Source of the DNA: Erythrocercus mccallii
Lineage: Eukaryota; Chordata; Aves; Passeriformes; Dicruridae
Reading direction: 5' to 3'
Assembly: GCA_013397435.1 (NCBI GenBank)
Contig: VZRG01000370.1
Coordinates: 268,793 to 332,792 of the forward strand
DNA length: 64,000 nt
Position 1 is the stretch's first letter, and every line of letters begins with the position of its first letter. The position numbers were made by a program, and so were the translations under genes. Below the pieces are notes generated by a model. The model saw only the letters and a list, made by a program, of their open reading frames with translations. It was not told the DNA's origin and searched no databases. This document shows, in pieces, positions 47,796 through 59,930 of this stretch.

Positions 47796-50017
47796 TAGAT
47801 AAGCACTACCAAAAAAAAACCCCAAATAAAAAAACCAAATTCATATTACAGTTTAAAACTCACTGATAAAATAATGACTGCAGGTGCAAGTGTGCACATG
47901 GAGACAGTGTTTACACATGAGTGGATAGACAAGCTGCTATCCTGGTTCAAGGTAAGGACATACCCTGTACACAAATATATGTACAATCTCAGCAAATTCA
48001 CTGTAAAGCAAATTAAACCCATCACCAATAATGCAAGGAAGAAAGAAAGATTATGTGATAGCGAAAGATATGACCTGATGCAGTTATCTTTGTTCCCACC
48101 ATAAAGTGTACTGAAAAAAAAATTAGAATTTAAATCTCATCAATAAGAACACTGCACACCTGGGGTCTAAACATTTGGGAAGTGCTGCATTAGTGAAACC
48201 ATCTCCAGGGTTACAGGGTGGACGAAAACTGAAAGCGGCAGCCACCTGCAATTTTAAATCACTAATTTGGGAAGACGCGTCTGTGCCAGCCTATTTCAAA
48301 AGCCCCAAAGAAGGTGCATCATCACTGCTGTTGCTGCGATCCCAACACGTCCACATCCCAGTGCATGAGGATTTAGATGCACACCGTGACTCTGTGTCTC
48401 AGGATGAGACTCTGCACCCCTCAGAATGCCTTTAATTCCAATCCCCCCGGGGGTTATATTCCCCTCTTGGTGTGTTGGGATTTATATCCTGGTAATGCTC
48501 ATGGGATTTGTAAACATGAATCCCTATTCGAAAAGATGAATCCTCACAACTTTTAGTAGCTGGAGTTTTCTCATGTTTCTTATCCATCGTGTTTCTTGTG
48601 CTTCTTAGAGAGCTCACAGTTTGTTGATGAGAACTATTGAAATCTACATATTCCTGGGTGAAATTCTATTATTTTAAGGTAGGGAATGCTTTTCAAAGTA
48701 GCCAGCATTTTGTGGATACTGATAATGACATGAAAAGGTGCACCTGAGCACCCTGAGAAGCGTGACATTTCTAAATAATTTGCAGAATTACATTCTGATC
48801 CCCACCCGGCCTCGCAGCTCTCACCAAAAGAAAGAGCAGGACTAAAGCCTGGTGGGTGATTCTTCCACCCTGAAGGAACCCTGGTCATAAGGTGTGTGCA
48901 GAATGGCTGTCAGAACACTAAAGAGACCAGGCTCCACACGGCATTGTCGCAGTAATTCAAGTTGCACTGAATTAGCAGAGCTGCTTTTCACATCTGTAGT
49001 TTTTCGGGGAACAAAATGACTTTTATTCACTAGCCCACAGCTGGTCTCTGCTCCCAGGGAGCAATGCAGTGGCACCTGAGAAGTTCTGGATGATGTAAAA
49101 AATCCCTCCTTCCTCCCTGTCCCCCAAAGTTGTCTTAATCCAGCCCAAGCCATTTCCATCCCACGGACACGAAGGAAACCTCCCGCCTCGCAGGAGATCT
49201 GTCCCAGCTTAGTGCCTCCCACGGGCTGAGCTCCCACTCCTGAGCAGGCTCTGGATTGAGGCAAACACCAACTAACAACCCCGTCACCTGGTTTTGATCC
49301 TGGAGAGCGTGTGGGTTTGCCTGCTTGTGGCAAACAGGTGTCAGGGCTGCAGGACAAAATCCTAAAACAGACTCAATAAAGCCGTGCCTCCAAACCCTTT
49401 GTTGGTGGAGTCTCCCAGAGCTGCTCTCCTCTCCGGCCTCTTTCAGCATCTCTGTGAAAGCCAAAGATAACCTGATTAGGCAGCATCACTTGGAGAGCCA
49501 GCAGCTCAGATAACACAGAGCCTTTCCCGTTTGCCACCACGCAGAGCTGCATCCCTCGCATCAGGACAGCCTCACGGAGGGAGGAGAGCTCATTGAAGCC
49601 GAATCTTAGCGAGGCAGAGGTAATGCTGCTGCTCACAGGAAGGGATTTCAAAGACCACGTAGCTGTAACACTGTCTCTTTTTTTTGTTGAAGGTGTCAAT
49701 TCAGCTCAGTCTTCCCTGACAGTAATCTCATCCACAGCAGCATGTGCCAGTAATATCCTCTGTTGTTTCCTTCCAGCTCACGGAGTCTGTTCTGTCTCCT
49801 CCAGTGGTGACCTCACCTTGTCCCTGCAGTATTTTGTCATTTTGCAGGAAAACTGCAGCTCTGGGAGGGAACTGTGGGGAAAGCCATCAGCTTTTGGAAA
49901 ACTGCAGCTAGTAAGAAATGCCATCCGGTAATGTCACCTTGCATTGTCCCAGCTGTCCTTCAAGTGGCTTTTCAGAGAATTTAAAATCTGTTACAAGGGC
50001 CTTTTAAAAGTTGGCAA
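47796..50017. other. Unique noncoding sequence
   Basis: No gene or repeat recognised. The 171-codon frame at 48842-49357 (-) and its overlapping 109-codon neighbour have no domain features. An (A)9 run lies near 47811. Confidence 0.4.
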
Positions 50018-50058
50018 GATTTTAGATGGCAAGACGTGAGCTGTTGCCATCTAAAATC
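50018..50058. repeat. Perfect 15-bp inverted repeat (hairpin)
   Basis: The left arm GATTTTAGATGGCAA (50018-50032) and right arm TTGCCATCTAAAATC (50044-50058) are exactly complementary, with an 11-base loop GACGTGAGCTG. Outside the arms, pairing continues only weakly (mostly G-T pairs). It could be a structured RNA stem or the remnant of a small inverted-repeat element. Confidence 0.85.
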
Positions 50059-50201
50059 CAGTTCATAGTCTATTCTTTGTTGACAAGATCTAACGAGCAC
50101 TGCAAAAAGTGAAAAAAAAACCCAGCATTCAAGGACGTCTAAGGTCTATCTTCAAGGATTTTGTTCCTCTGAATCATGGAGCCCTGTGTAACTGGGGTGA
50201 G

Positions 50202-50275
50202 AGATCAGAATGTCCTGAGTTGGGAGGGACACACCAAGATCAAGTCCAACTCCTGGCCCTGCAGAGGATAAAACT
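50202..50275 (-). mobile_element. CR1-like LINE tail fragment
   Basis: GATCAGAATGTCCTGAGTTG, then GGAGGGACACACCAAGATCA and AGTCCAACTCCTGGCCCTGC. It is the same family as the fragments at 26232 and 40015, truncated to about 75 bases. Confidence 0.78.
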
Positions 50276-53200
50276 TCCCTGAAAGCCAGAGCAAAGTTGG
50301 CTCCCTGGAGAAGAAACGAGCACCACACACCTCACGCCTTTCTGCTCCACGTGTATTTTTCAATCTCACTTTCTTTTGTACCCAAATCACTCCAAGTGAG
50401 ATTTCTCTTTCTGAAGAAAACCCAAGCAATGCAGCCAACTGCACTGAAAGAAAAGAAGTGAAGTGCCAACAGTTCTGCTTTTGCAGCCCCAGAGTGAGTT
50501 CACCTGTTGTAGGTCATGCTGTGGCCTGATCAAAGTGAATTTAAGCCAAGAATCCCAGAGTGGCAGAACTTTAATCCATGTGAGGAGCCCTTCTTGGCTT
50601 TGGCTGCTATGTCCTACTTTCAAATAGATTTTTACAGGCATTGAATGCTGGTACTCTTACTTGTGGAGAGTAATGATGATGGAGTGCACCAAAGTGTTGG
50701 ATAGTTAGCAGAAATAACCTTTTTCCCCTCTATTTCCTAGACAACAAGTTTAAATACTTGCTTCTGAACACAAAGAAACAAAAAACCTTTGAACAATCAA
50801 ACCAGCTGGACTCCTTCAGTTGTCCTGCACTCACAATTTAATTTTCCAAAGAAATGAGTGCTCCCCATGACAGGTCGGGGCTGGATCTTCACCTCCAGAT
50901 GAAAAAAAAAAAGGTCTGCTACCTTTTCAGCGTACAGCTAAAACTCTCCTCTGTCCACATAGCATTTTTCTATGAGCAGTTTTCCTCTTAAAATTATCCG
51001 GCAACCCCAAGCCTGCCTCTCAAAGGATGAGATATTATTGTTACCCTTAAGCTTATCTGCCAGACAGCAAAGACATCCTGCTTGTTTTTCCCCTCTCCAA
51101 CTGAAGTTTTCTCAGAGTACCTGCAAGCAGGGATGACTCTGAAATTTGCTTGTACCTCAGATGAGGCTGCAAACAAAGATGAAGTGCTGTGACAAACACA
51201 TGAAAAGTTGGTGTTTGCCTCTCTCTCTCTGCCTCATTCATACTTAGGAACCTCTGGATTAACTGACCTGTGTGTCAAGTCTGAAAAAAAAAAAAAAGCA
51301 GATTATATTCTGTCAAACGGAGAAAAAGCAATAAGTAAGAGTTTAGAGAACTAACCACAACACATCTAATTATTTGGGCTTAGGATTTCACTTACTGGGT
51401 TTTTTTCTTTTTCTTTTCTTCTCCCAGCCCCTGCCTGATCCTTAAAGCACAAAACCCAGCAGGGAGAGAGGTAATGGAATTTGGAGGCAACTGGTGTTCA
51501 AAGACCTCTCTTGAAATGGGTCTATGCTAATGACGAGGCTCTGAGCAAATTGGGTCGGTGTCCCACGTCCTCCCAAAGGGGCAGCTTCATCAGGACAGCC
51601 AACGTGGGGCAGGATTGTCTCCCTGAGGATTTCACGGCGCTGCACCTTTCAGCCAAAACCTCAAAGAGTTTCTGGCTCTGACTGACCCGGCTGGAGCTGG
51701 ACGCATCTCACCCCCCGAGAGCCACCGGGCGCGTGTGTGGTCTCGGAGCTGGGCACCCTCACCCTGATGTAACTGAGTTTAATTGCTGCCTCCTGACTTT
51801 CCAGAGAAGGAATCTGTGCTTAAAGCCTCAGAGCCTCTTCCTTGAACTTTCTTTCTCCAGGCTGAGCTGATGTGAGTCCTTGATGGAATTACGTTGGTGA
51901 ATTATTGCTGAGATGCAGAATTGAGCTGATGCCCAGCCTCGTCGCAATCCCCTTTTTTGTCTCCTCTCTGGACCTTCATGAAATATTAAAAATTGCATTG
52001 CACGTTTGCGCATGTGGTTCTCACGCAAAATATTTCCCCTACAAAGCTTAAAAATTTAAAGGGCTCACCATAAATTTAAAAAATCAATTTTGCACAAGGA
52101 GCGACTTTCTTTTTCCTGAAGCAAAGAAAATGTTTTTCAGAAACAGAGCTTTAAAAGACATGGCTCTGGGAGTTGGTAAAATCTGAGCTGTAATTCAAGC
52201 CCACGAGTCACTCTGTTGAAAATGTGGGTGCAGGCATTGTATTGGCACCCATTTCTTTAAAAATAGCTATCACTAAGCAATATTGCCATAACCAAGTGTT
52301 TTCTGGCTGGGAGAAGAGGCTGCTGTGTATCCCTGGAGGGAACTGGTGCTTGAATTCACTGGCTAAGAAAACACCAATCCATTAAAGAAACCTGTAGGTG
52401 CAGCACAGCACCTACAGCTGCAAGGCCCCGTTTGGATAAATTGAGGCATTAAATGCATCATACTCACAGTAAGCAATAAATGCAGGTAATTATGGAAATG
52501 AGAGGCCAGGGTGAGGGGAATGGGTGAAGTGCTTGTTCATATGCAGAGCAAGGCCCAAACAAAGCCAGCAATTCCTTTATAGACTCCCCACTGCCTGGGT
52601 GCATGTGACCTTTGGCTGTAGTGGGAGTTGCAATTTTTCAGGGTGGTCCAGTTCGTCCCATCATGGAGACAGACAGCAGTGGGAAAGCCAAACTCCAGAA
52701 TCTCAGCTTTGGACCAGAAAAACAACTCAATTTTTGTTGTGAAAATGGTTTGTCTGTCCTGTTTCCAGTTATATCAGCTGAGCTTTTACCCTCTGCCTGC
52801 AGACATTGCTTCTCTCACATTCTTGGGTGACTATGTCACTGTAGAAAAATAATTAGCTTTTTCACTTTTTGTAGTAACGGGATTCCACCATATCCATCTT
52901 TCCTAGTAAATTCACAGGGATATTTTGCCTCCAAAAAGCAGTTTGCAGATATATCCATACCCCCTGCTGTTCCCCAACCTTTGCCTTCCACAATGCAGAA
53001 TGACCAGAGGCTGGAGTGGCTCCTTGAGGGAGTAATGTGGCTATTTCAGATGAAATGACCAAAAATGCACAGACAGCCTTGGAAAAAGAGATACATCCAG
53101 TGGGAGACCTTCTGTGAGTGTTGGCGGTGTGTGAGGCATCCCAGGTTGGTGAGCAGCTCCCGTGTGAAGCCCTTTGCCTGATTAGTGCCTGTGAACTCAG

Positions 53201-54669
53201 TGCTGATTCCACCTAAAGACTGTGAAGGAACTTCAGGGAAAGCAGTGTTTTCCTTTTTGATCAGCTGCATCTCTGGCAATATAATGAGCACAATTACCCT
53301 TGCTTGACTGTGCAGCATCATTCTGGTTCTCCCGTTAATTGCTGATGATGCTTTTAAGCTTATTAGAAGCCAGGCAGTGTATTCACAAATGTTTAATCAG
53401 AAATTTCTGGTAGATTTAGAATAATGTCTTTAGTATTTTTCAACATTTGCCTTGTTTCCCTCTTTTTTTTTTACAAACAGGCATCAAAATCCAAGAAAGT
53501 CTGTTTGGTGTCCTGAAGTTTTCCTGCTTTGAAACATGAAGGAACTAACACTTTATATTAGTGCTTGTCAAATAACCAGGTTTGTTATCTGAGGCTCAAA
53601 TCTGCAAACTTCTCCACACCTGAGGATGCTTTCGGAAATTAATTCTTCATCAAGATATCAAGAGAGGTTCAATTCCAATTACAGTGGTAGATGTAGAAGC
53701 AGGAGGAGAAATATCAGAGTTGCTACACCCTGTTTGCAGATTATTATGCTTTTAAAGGGAAACAAACCCTCCCCAACAAGATTTTTTTATCCTCAAAGAG
53801 TTTTCAATCCAAGCAGAAGATTAGGGACACCAAATGGATGAGAAGAAGAACTTCCTGAGGCAATGCAGATCAATGTGGGAGGTAATGGTCTCCTCAAACC
53901 TGCTGCCAAATGCCTTGCCTTGAATGCATGAACGAGCTGCTGCTCTACATTTCTGCTGCTCATTAGTGTTTGGGACAAGACTGAGGACCTGAGGACACCT
54001 TGCCTACCAGGACTACAGGAAATCCAATTTCCCTTTGGTCTGTGGGGTGCTGGAATTGCCCATGTCCATTACCCATGGAAGCACAGGAGGTGTAAATAGC
54101 AGGAAAAACTCTTGAAACACAGAATCATTACTAAATTTAGGTCATAAAGCCCGTAAGGCATGAGCAGCTTTTCCATTGTGCTGCCAACAACTCCCAACCA
54201 CTGACAGTGTGGTGGGACATAGGAACACTTCAGCTGTGCCTTCTCCTAATGCATAAGATGTTCAAGAACCTCCTTCAGAGCTCAGTGTTTTCAGGATGAG
54301 TGTCTCCATGTTCAACCTCTCTACCTATACAAGATCCACAGTTTGCATTTAAGTGGATAGTTGATTCCAGAAAATAACTACCTCAATGATTAAAAGCAGG
54401 ATTCTGGACTGATTTTCAACAAAACGTTTTAAGTGTTTCTGGTTTTGTTCAAAAAATATTGCTGTCTTTGCTTAGGCAAATTGATAAAGGATATGAGACA
54501 CAAATACCAGGAGAAAAGTGATTGATTTTAACTTCATTTGTTTTCCTCTGCATTACCACATGATTCATTTCTAAGAGATTTTGGTGGGTGTTTGCTTCTT
54601 ACTCTGAACTGTTTGACTCTGGTAACCCATGAGCTTTGTCCATTCTTTCCAGAAAAGCTGAAAGACCAT
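50276..54669. other. Unique noncoding sequence, 4.4 kb
   Basis: It includes a second hairpin (52392-52417), CpG-bearing sequence at 51540-51760 and AT-rich sequence at 51960-52500. Frames on both strands at 52524-53321 have no domain features. No gene recognised. Confidence 0.4.
52392..52417. repeat. Perfect 10-bp inverted repeat (hairpin)
   Basis: The arms CTGTAGGTGC and GCACCTACAG flank a 6-base loop AGCACA. Pairing does not extend outwards. Confidence 0.8.
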
Positions 54670-54820
54670 TCATAGAACTGTATAGTCCTAAAAATGTTTG
54701 GGGTCTAAAGGGACTTCAAAGACCATCTAGTTCCAAAGTTCCAACCCCCTTCCATGGGCAGGGACATCTTCCCCTAGACCAGGTTTCCCAAAACCCAATC
54801 TAAGTTGCCCCAGCCTTGCT
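54670..54820 (-). mobile_element. CR1 LINE 3'-end fragment (decayed)
   Basis: Antisense: TCATAGAACTGTATAGTCCT, then CTAAAGGGACTTCAAAGACC, CCAACCCCCTTCCATGGGCA and CCTAGACCAGGTTTCCCAAA. It loses resemblance near 54820. Confidence 0.88.
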
Positions 54821-55823
54821 GAATGGAATGTTTTTTCCCATGTGGTTTGAATCCTCCTGATCTGGAGAGATCTGTGCCATCCTGAGCAGTTTCAAGTCCC
54901 TCTGGATTTGGTGGAAGATGGAGGTGTTCCTCAATCAGCAGCACAGAGCCTGTAAACACAAGCTTTAGAGTGATAATCATGAAACTGCACATGAGCTGGA
55001 TCATGAGGGTAAGGGAGAGCTAAACATAGTTTCCCCTAATCTCTTGGGATCTGGGAATTTATCTCTCTCCTTAATTGAATGAATGGGAAATTAGATAAAA
55101 CTTTGCAGAGTAAATCTTTTAGCAAATGTGATACCCAAGTAGAAAATTTTCAGCAGACTCTACATTTTCACAGCTGCTCCTTTGTTTTGTGGAAGTGTAT
55201 TTGGAATGTAAGTCCTGCTTACATTGCATGCCTATTAATTCTATTGTACATATTAAATGTCCTCTTTGTAGGGTGTAAAACCAGAAGGGAGACTAAAAAC
55301 AAATAGCATGTGTTTAAAATGTTTTATGGAAGATGGCACCAATATTTTCTGAGAGCCTCCATGAGTCCAAGGCTCTGCTCTCTGATAACAGCGTTACTGC
55401 TCAAGGCCAAAACTGGGACCTAAAACTAAGTAGGAGATAATGGAAGAGAAGAGAGAGAATTTGTTACTTAGCTTTGCAAGAGACAAAAAACCCCAACAAC
55501 CCTAACACATAGAAAAGACACAAAAAAATGTTGCTTGCTTCTCTACCAGCCTACTTGCATCTGGGACAATTTAAGTCTGATTTGCTCTCAATAATTAAGA
55601 AGTAAATGATATTTTTCTTTTATTTCAGCCATTCCTGTAAGTCATTAAGAGCAACATCAGTGTTGTGGGTTATCACCCACAGATATGTGATGTCTTACCC
55701 TGCACTGGCTGTGAGAGGCATCAAAAGGTACTTCTTCTCCCCTTTTGTAAAAAAGTTCTGGGCACTGGTCTGCAGAGTTATTCTCCTTTTAGTGATTTGT
55801 CTTTTATTTGGTGGACTTTAAAC
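54821..55823. other. Unique noncoding sequence
   Basis: No gene recognised. A 71-codon frame at 55606-55821 (+) ends with a hydrophobic stretch (RVILLLVICLLFGGL) and follows an acceptor-like TTTTATTTCAG. It has no recognised family and runs directly into a CR1 fragment. Confidence 0.35.
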
Positions 55824-56067
55824 TGTCAGAGGGGAGATTTACATGTGATGTTAAGAAGAAATTCTTCCCCGTGAGGAGGGTGAGGCACAGGGTGTCCAGA
55901 GAAACTGTGGCTGCCCTGTGCTGGAATTGTTACAGGCCAGGTTGGATGGAGCTTGGAACAACCTGGGATGGTGGGAAGTGTCCCTGTCCATGGCAGGAGG
56001 CTGGAAACAGGTGGTCTTGAAGCTCCCTTCCAACCCAAACCATTCTGGGATTCTATGATTCCATGAC
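55824..56067 (+). mobile_element. CR1 LINE 3'-end fragment
   Basis: A well-preserved sense copy: GTCAGAGGGGAGATTTACAT, GAAGAAATTCTTCCCCGTGA, AGAGAAACTGTGGCTGCCC, TTGGAACAACCTGGGATGGT, CCTTCCAACCCAAACCATTC and the octameric tail GGGATTCTATGATTCCATGA. It is the clearest example of the CR1 terminus in the window. Confidence 0.96.
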
Positions 56068-58429
56068 TTTGTGGAACAGGTTTGCATGAAACTCTTTATA
56101 GCAGCCACCTTGAGGTGCTCCTTATCAGGGGACTTTCCACATGGAGCTGGATGTGCTCCCACCCCAGGAAGGATCCACAGCAGGGGTGGGTTCATGAGCT
56201 GCTCTGTGCTGGGATTGCTTTTGAGCTGATCCCAAGTGGTTTTCACGCTCTCTTTCATGACAGGACACTCATTGGCACTTCCAGTGTTGATCCAGAGCAG
56301 GGGCCATGGCATGGGGACTTCAAGTTACTCCCTGAGTGGCATGGACCAGCCTCACCAGAAGACAAAAACACAGAGGTGTTACAAAGGGTGATAATCCAGC
56401 CATCCTAGAGACAATACCTTGGTATTTTTGTAGTATTTAAAACTTCTGGCAGCAGCCTGGCCAAGAAACAGCAGACACGGCCAAGGTGTCCCACATCTTT
56501 TAGCCATCCCTGCCTGTCCTAAGGGAGACAAAGCAGCTGCCAAAATTTCAGGCATCTGTCAGGTTATTTAATTCTGTGTTAGAAAGTCTGACTAACACAC
56601 AGAAGGTTGGAAAAAAATCCTGTTTTGAGTGGCAAAATGTTTTCTCTTGCTGCAGCTCCAGGTCTTCTCTTACCCCCAAAATGGTGGAAATTGTCCATCA
56701 AAGATATTACAGCAGGAAAATACCAAACAAAGACAGACCCAGCAAGGAAGGGGATGGACCTAGCAAAGGTGCAGGGAACTGGGCTGAGGAGGAGCTTTGC
56801 CATTCAGGGGAGATGCAGAATTTACCACCTGCTACCACAGAAGTAATTAAACTGCACTCCAGAAATGGATAGTCCATCTCCAAGTGAGGCAAAACTGATC
56901 TTGCACAGATCAGTTCCAGCCTGGAGAGTTATTACATCTCTCTGTTTCTAATTACACTGTTACCCAGTATGATGCCAACTCCAAAGGCAGAACCTGTGTC
57001 ACTAAAGAACCTTTTCTTTGTGGAAACAACGATTAGTAGAGGCAATTATTTCTCATGAGAAATTTTGGAAACAATTCCCTTTTCTATCTGAAGCGCCTAT
57101 CGTTATTTGACCATAGAAAAAGGGAAGAACTTTGAGAACTGAAACTGAGATTTTTTTTAAAATTTCTAGGATAAATATTCAATTTGAGATAAGTCTTTAA
57201 TAAAACTTTTACCCAAAAATGGCAATTTTAAAAGAAAGGAAATATTTTAGGGGTTTTCTACGCATAGCTGTAAAGTATCAAAAGAAACAGAAGCAAGAAA
57301 ATTTTAATATCTGTCCAAAAAGGTGGTTGGGTTTTTATTTCATAGACATATTTTGATTTAGAAGTTGAAAAAGTCACTTGATTTACACAGTGTCCACCTC
57401 TTCCAGAGATCTGTCTCTCCAAGACTTTGGTCAATGCACACCTGCTCAGGAGCAATGCTGCTGTGACAATGACACCAGTGAAGGTCACACGCCCATCAGG
57501 GCAGGCTGGTTATAGCAGGTGAAATCCCATACACAGTTGGCCAGGACTATAAATCCTCCAGGATTTATAAATCCCCATCAAGGTGGTCCCTTGAGCAAGT
57601 GCACCTTGATTAGGAATCTCTAAGCGTCAGCTTCATCCCCTTCCTCAGAGATGCCACCAGCAGAAGTGTGTGCTCATGGCTGGAGCTGCAGCCACCAGTT
57701 CCAGCTCAGTGAGTGACATTCTGCACATGAGGTGTCTCAGATGCCCTGTCCAGCCTCACAGACAGCTCCACACTGGTGGTTTCTGCTCATGAACCTGCTG
57801 CAGTCTGGGACCTTTGCCTGTCCAGTGAGCTGTGTTTGAGGGGAGGAGATGAGTGAAGTGCAGATGCTTTTTGGGGTGACTCGGACTTACTTTTGGAGGG
57901 CACATCAGGGATGTTTTGCTCCATGTGTCAGGAGAAGGGCTCTGGGCTTTGGTCTTGACTTCAGTCAAATGTCAACAGGAGAGACATCAACTTTAAAGCC
58001 TCATATTTAAAATTAACATTTCCAAACCTGTCACCACCACAGTGTCTGTTCATTTATCTACTGAAAAGCACTGTTTGGCCCTAGTTATGCTGGGACAGGG
58101 ATGAGGGGATGCAGGGAGAGCCTCTCTGCCATATCCCTGCAGAAGGACCTGGGCAGGTATCTCTGGACCGTGGTCTCCAAAGGCAACACCTCTGCAGGAA
58201 AGGCGGCTGCAGAAGGGGCACCCAGAGCTCCAGCTCCAGCTCTCCATCTCCCTCCTCCTTGGCTGGTTGGTGAGTGAACCCTCCAGAGTGCATTTTGGGG
58301 ATTTCCATCCCCTGTCTGCCCATGCGCCATCCCAGGTCCCACTGCATCCCGATGAGGTCCTGTCCGTGGGGCACTGCAGGGAGAAGGTGCCTCCCACCTC
58401 CTCATCCCCACTGCCATCCCAGCAGCAAT
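56068..58429. other. Unique noncoding sequence
   Basis: No gene or repeat recognised. A GC-rich purine/pyrimidine-skewed part lies at 58140-58430, just before the CpG-island-like segment. Confidence 0.4.
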
Positions 58430-59060
58430 TAGAGGCTGGTGTTGGGCTGGTGCAGGCAGGACGAGGACGTGGCGGTGGCTCGGTGGCGTCAGGAGGTGAC
58501 CGAGGTGTTTTTGCGAAGCGCTCAGCGCTGAAATTCCTCGCTGCCAGCTTTGCCACCGAGGGCAGCGCTCCGCCTGGCATTGTTCTGCTCCCTGATCCCG
58601 CTCGTGTGCCCTTTGCCAGGCAGATTGGCAGTGGTGACCATCCAGCTTTGGTATTTATCCTGTGTCGTGCAATCAGTGCGGCAAAAACAGGCTGGATACA
58701 GGGAACCAATCACAAAATCGCTCCTGGGAGGAAAGGAAAGGGAAAAAAAGCCCCAAACCCGGAGAGTAACGGTGCAGCTGTATTTATTGACTGGATGTGG
58801 ATGTGTCTCTCTCCCAACAAAGGCCTGGAAGGGTTCGGGGCCCCCAGGATGCCACCCCCGGGCTCCGCTCCCGGAGCGATGCTCGCACAGTCCCGCCCCA
58901 CCCCTCGCACAAAAACTTTTTGCTGTCGTATCACAGGACACGATAATCTCCCTCATCCCGTCCCGCTAACCCAGAAGCCGCCTCCCCCTAATATTTTACA
59001 TATTCCCTAAATTCGTTTGCAAGGGGGCAGGAGAGGAGATAAGGGCGGCGAGTTGAGCCG
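58430..59060. promoter_or_regulatory. CpG-island-like segment, candidate promoter
   Basis: CpG is locally dense: about 15 CpGs at 58461-58615 and about 13 at 58841-58990, against a CpG-poor background. Promoter-type motifs are present: a CCAAT box (AACCAATCAC, CCAAT at 58706-58710) and a perfect GC box (CCCGCCCC at 58892-58899). Long overlapping frames on both strands (247 codons +, 219 codons -) reflect the lack of stops in GC-rich DNA. No splice donor or coding signature marks a gene start, so it may serve a noncoding transcript or act as an orphan island or enhancer. Direction is unknown. Confidence 0.4.
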
Positions 59061-59089
59061 AGTGGGAACTGCTGACTGACAAAGTGTGT

Positions 59090-59320
59090 AGTGCAGTACG
59101 GGTGCTTTCTGCCTCTCTAATTATCCTTTTCCTTCTTGACTCCAGTATCACATGTAGCCATGTGTAGAATCATAAAATAATTATGCAGTGTACAAGCTTT
59201 CTGGGAGCATGTACCACTGTTTTCCTAATTCTTTATCGCTCCCATTGATCGTGGCGTGTGTGCATTGATCCAAGTCGGCCATCTGGTTGGGGAAGATAAG
59301 CATGCGAGTGTCTTTGCATT
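59090..59320. promoter_or_regulatory. Candidate conserved block next to the CpG island
   Basis: Repeat-free sequence with TCTAATTATCCTTTTCC, AATAATTATGCAG, CTAATTCTTTATCGCTCCC and CATTGATCGTGGCG. CpGs sit in AT-rich context. Placed beside a CpG island, this looks like enhancer sequence. Compositional inference. Confidence 0.3.
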
Positions 59321-59491
59321 GCACTGTCACTCAGGGAGGGGGGTACATTTTGGCTGTAGGGAATTACAGGGGCAGGATTAGCCCTCTTCCTAGGAGTAAA
59401 CTGAATTTTAAATGCAGTGTTGCAGCTGCATGGACCATGCTGCTAACTTCTGGTTTTGCCCAGAGACTGGGTGTATTTTTTAGTATTATTA

Positions 59492-59492
<1 letters not shown>

Positions 59493-59543
<51 letters not shown>
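59493..59543. repeat. (ATT)17 microsatellite
   Basis: An uninterrupted run of 17 ATT units. It explains the poly-Ile/poly-Leu runs seen in frames crossing it. Confidence 0.97.
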
Positions 59544-59729
59544 TCTTCTTCCCTGCTTTCTGTCTTTGGAGGTAGGGATATGCTTGCATTAAATGGAAGG
59601 GAGAGAAGGGAGAAGCAGGAATGCCCTTCCCTGCACACACTGGACTTGTGAGTGGCTGCTGTACTACAGGATTTCGAAATGGCAAAACCAGCTTTTAAAT
59701 GCAGGCGAGAACCTGCGGGGTTGAATGCA

Positions 59730-59930
59730 TTTTGCAATAAGATTCATTGGTCCAAAGAGAGAGAGAGAGAAAAAAAAAGGATGAAGTTATCAGCCTATGA
59801 CAGGAAATTATAGAGTGGATATTAATCAGCTCTCTTAACTTGGGCTAATCGAGACAAATAACCCTAATCACGCATTATCGGGAGGTGTATGTTTAATAAT
59901 AGGCAACAAAACAATGGAGGTTTGTTTTTT
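59730..59930. promoter_or_regulatory. Candidate regulatory block with TAATC cluster
   Basis: Three TAATC cores (59823, 59846, 59865), the target core of OTX/PITX-type homeodomains, lie within 50 bases. A SOX-type ACAATGG follows at 59911-59917. A short GA run precedes it at 59757-59768. Motifs are seen directly; the function is inferred. Confidence 0.3.

Noticed and set aside
48842..49464. Overlapping frames of 171 and 109 codons on -
   Set aside because: No domains recognised. Two frames over the same DNA argue for chance openness.
55606..55821. 71-codon frame on + with a hydrophobic C-terminal stretch
   Set aside because: No recognised family, and a hydrophobic run is easily produced by T-rich DNA. 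It abuts a CR1 fragment.
58267..59010. 247-codon open frame on + overlapping a 219-codon frame on -
   Set aside because: Both strands are open over the same GC-rich DNA, there are no domain features, and stops are rare there by composition alone.
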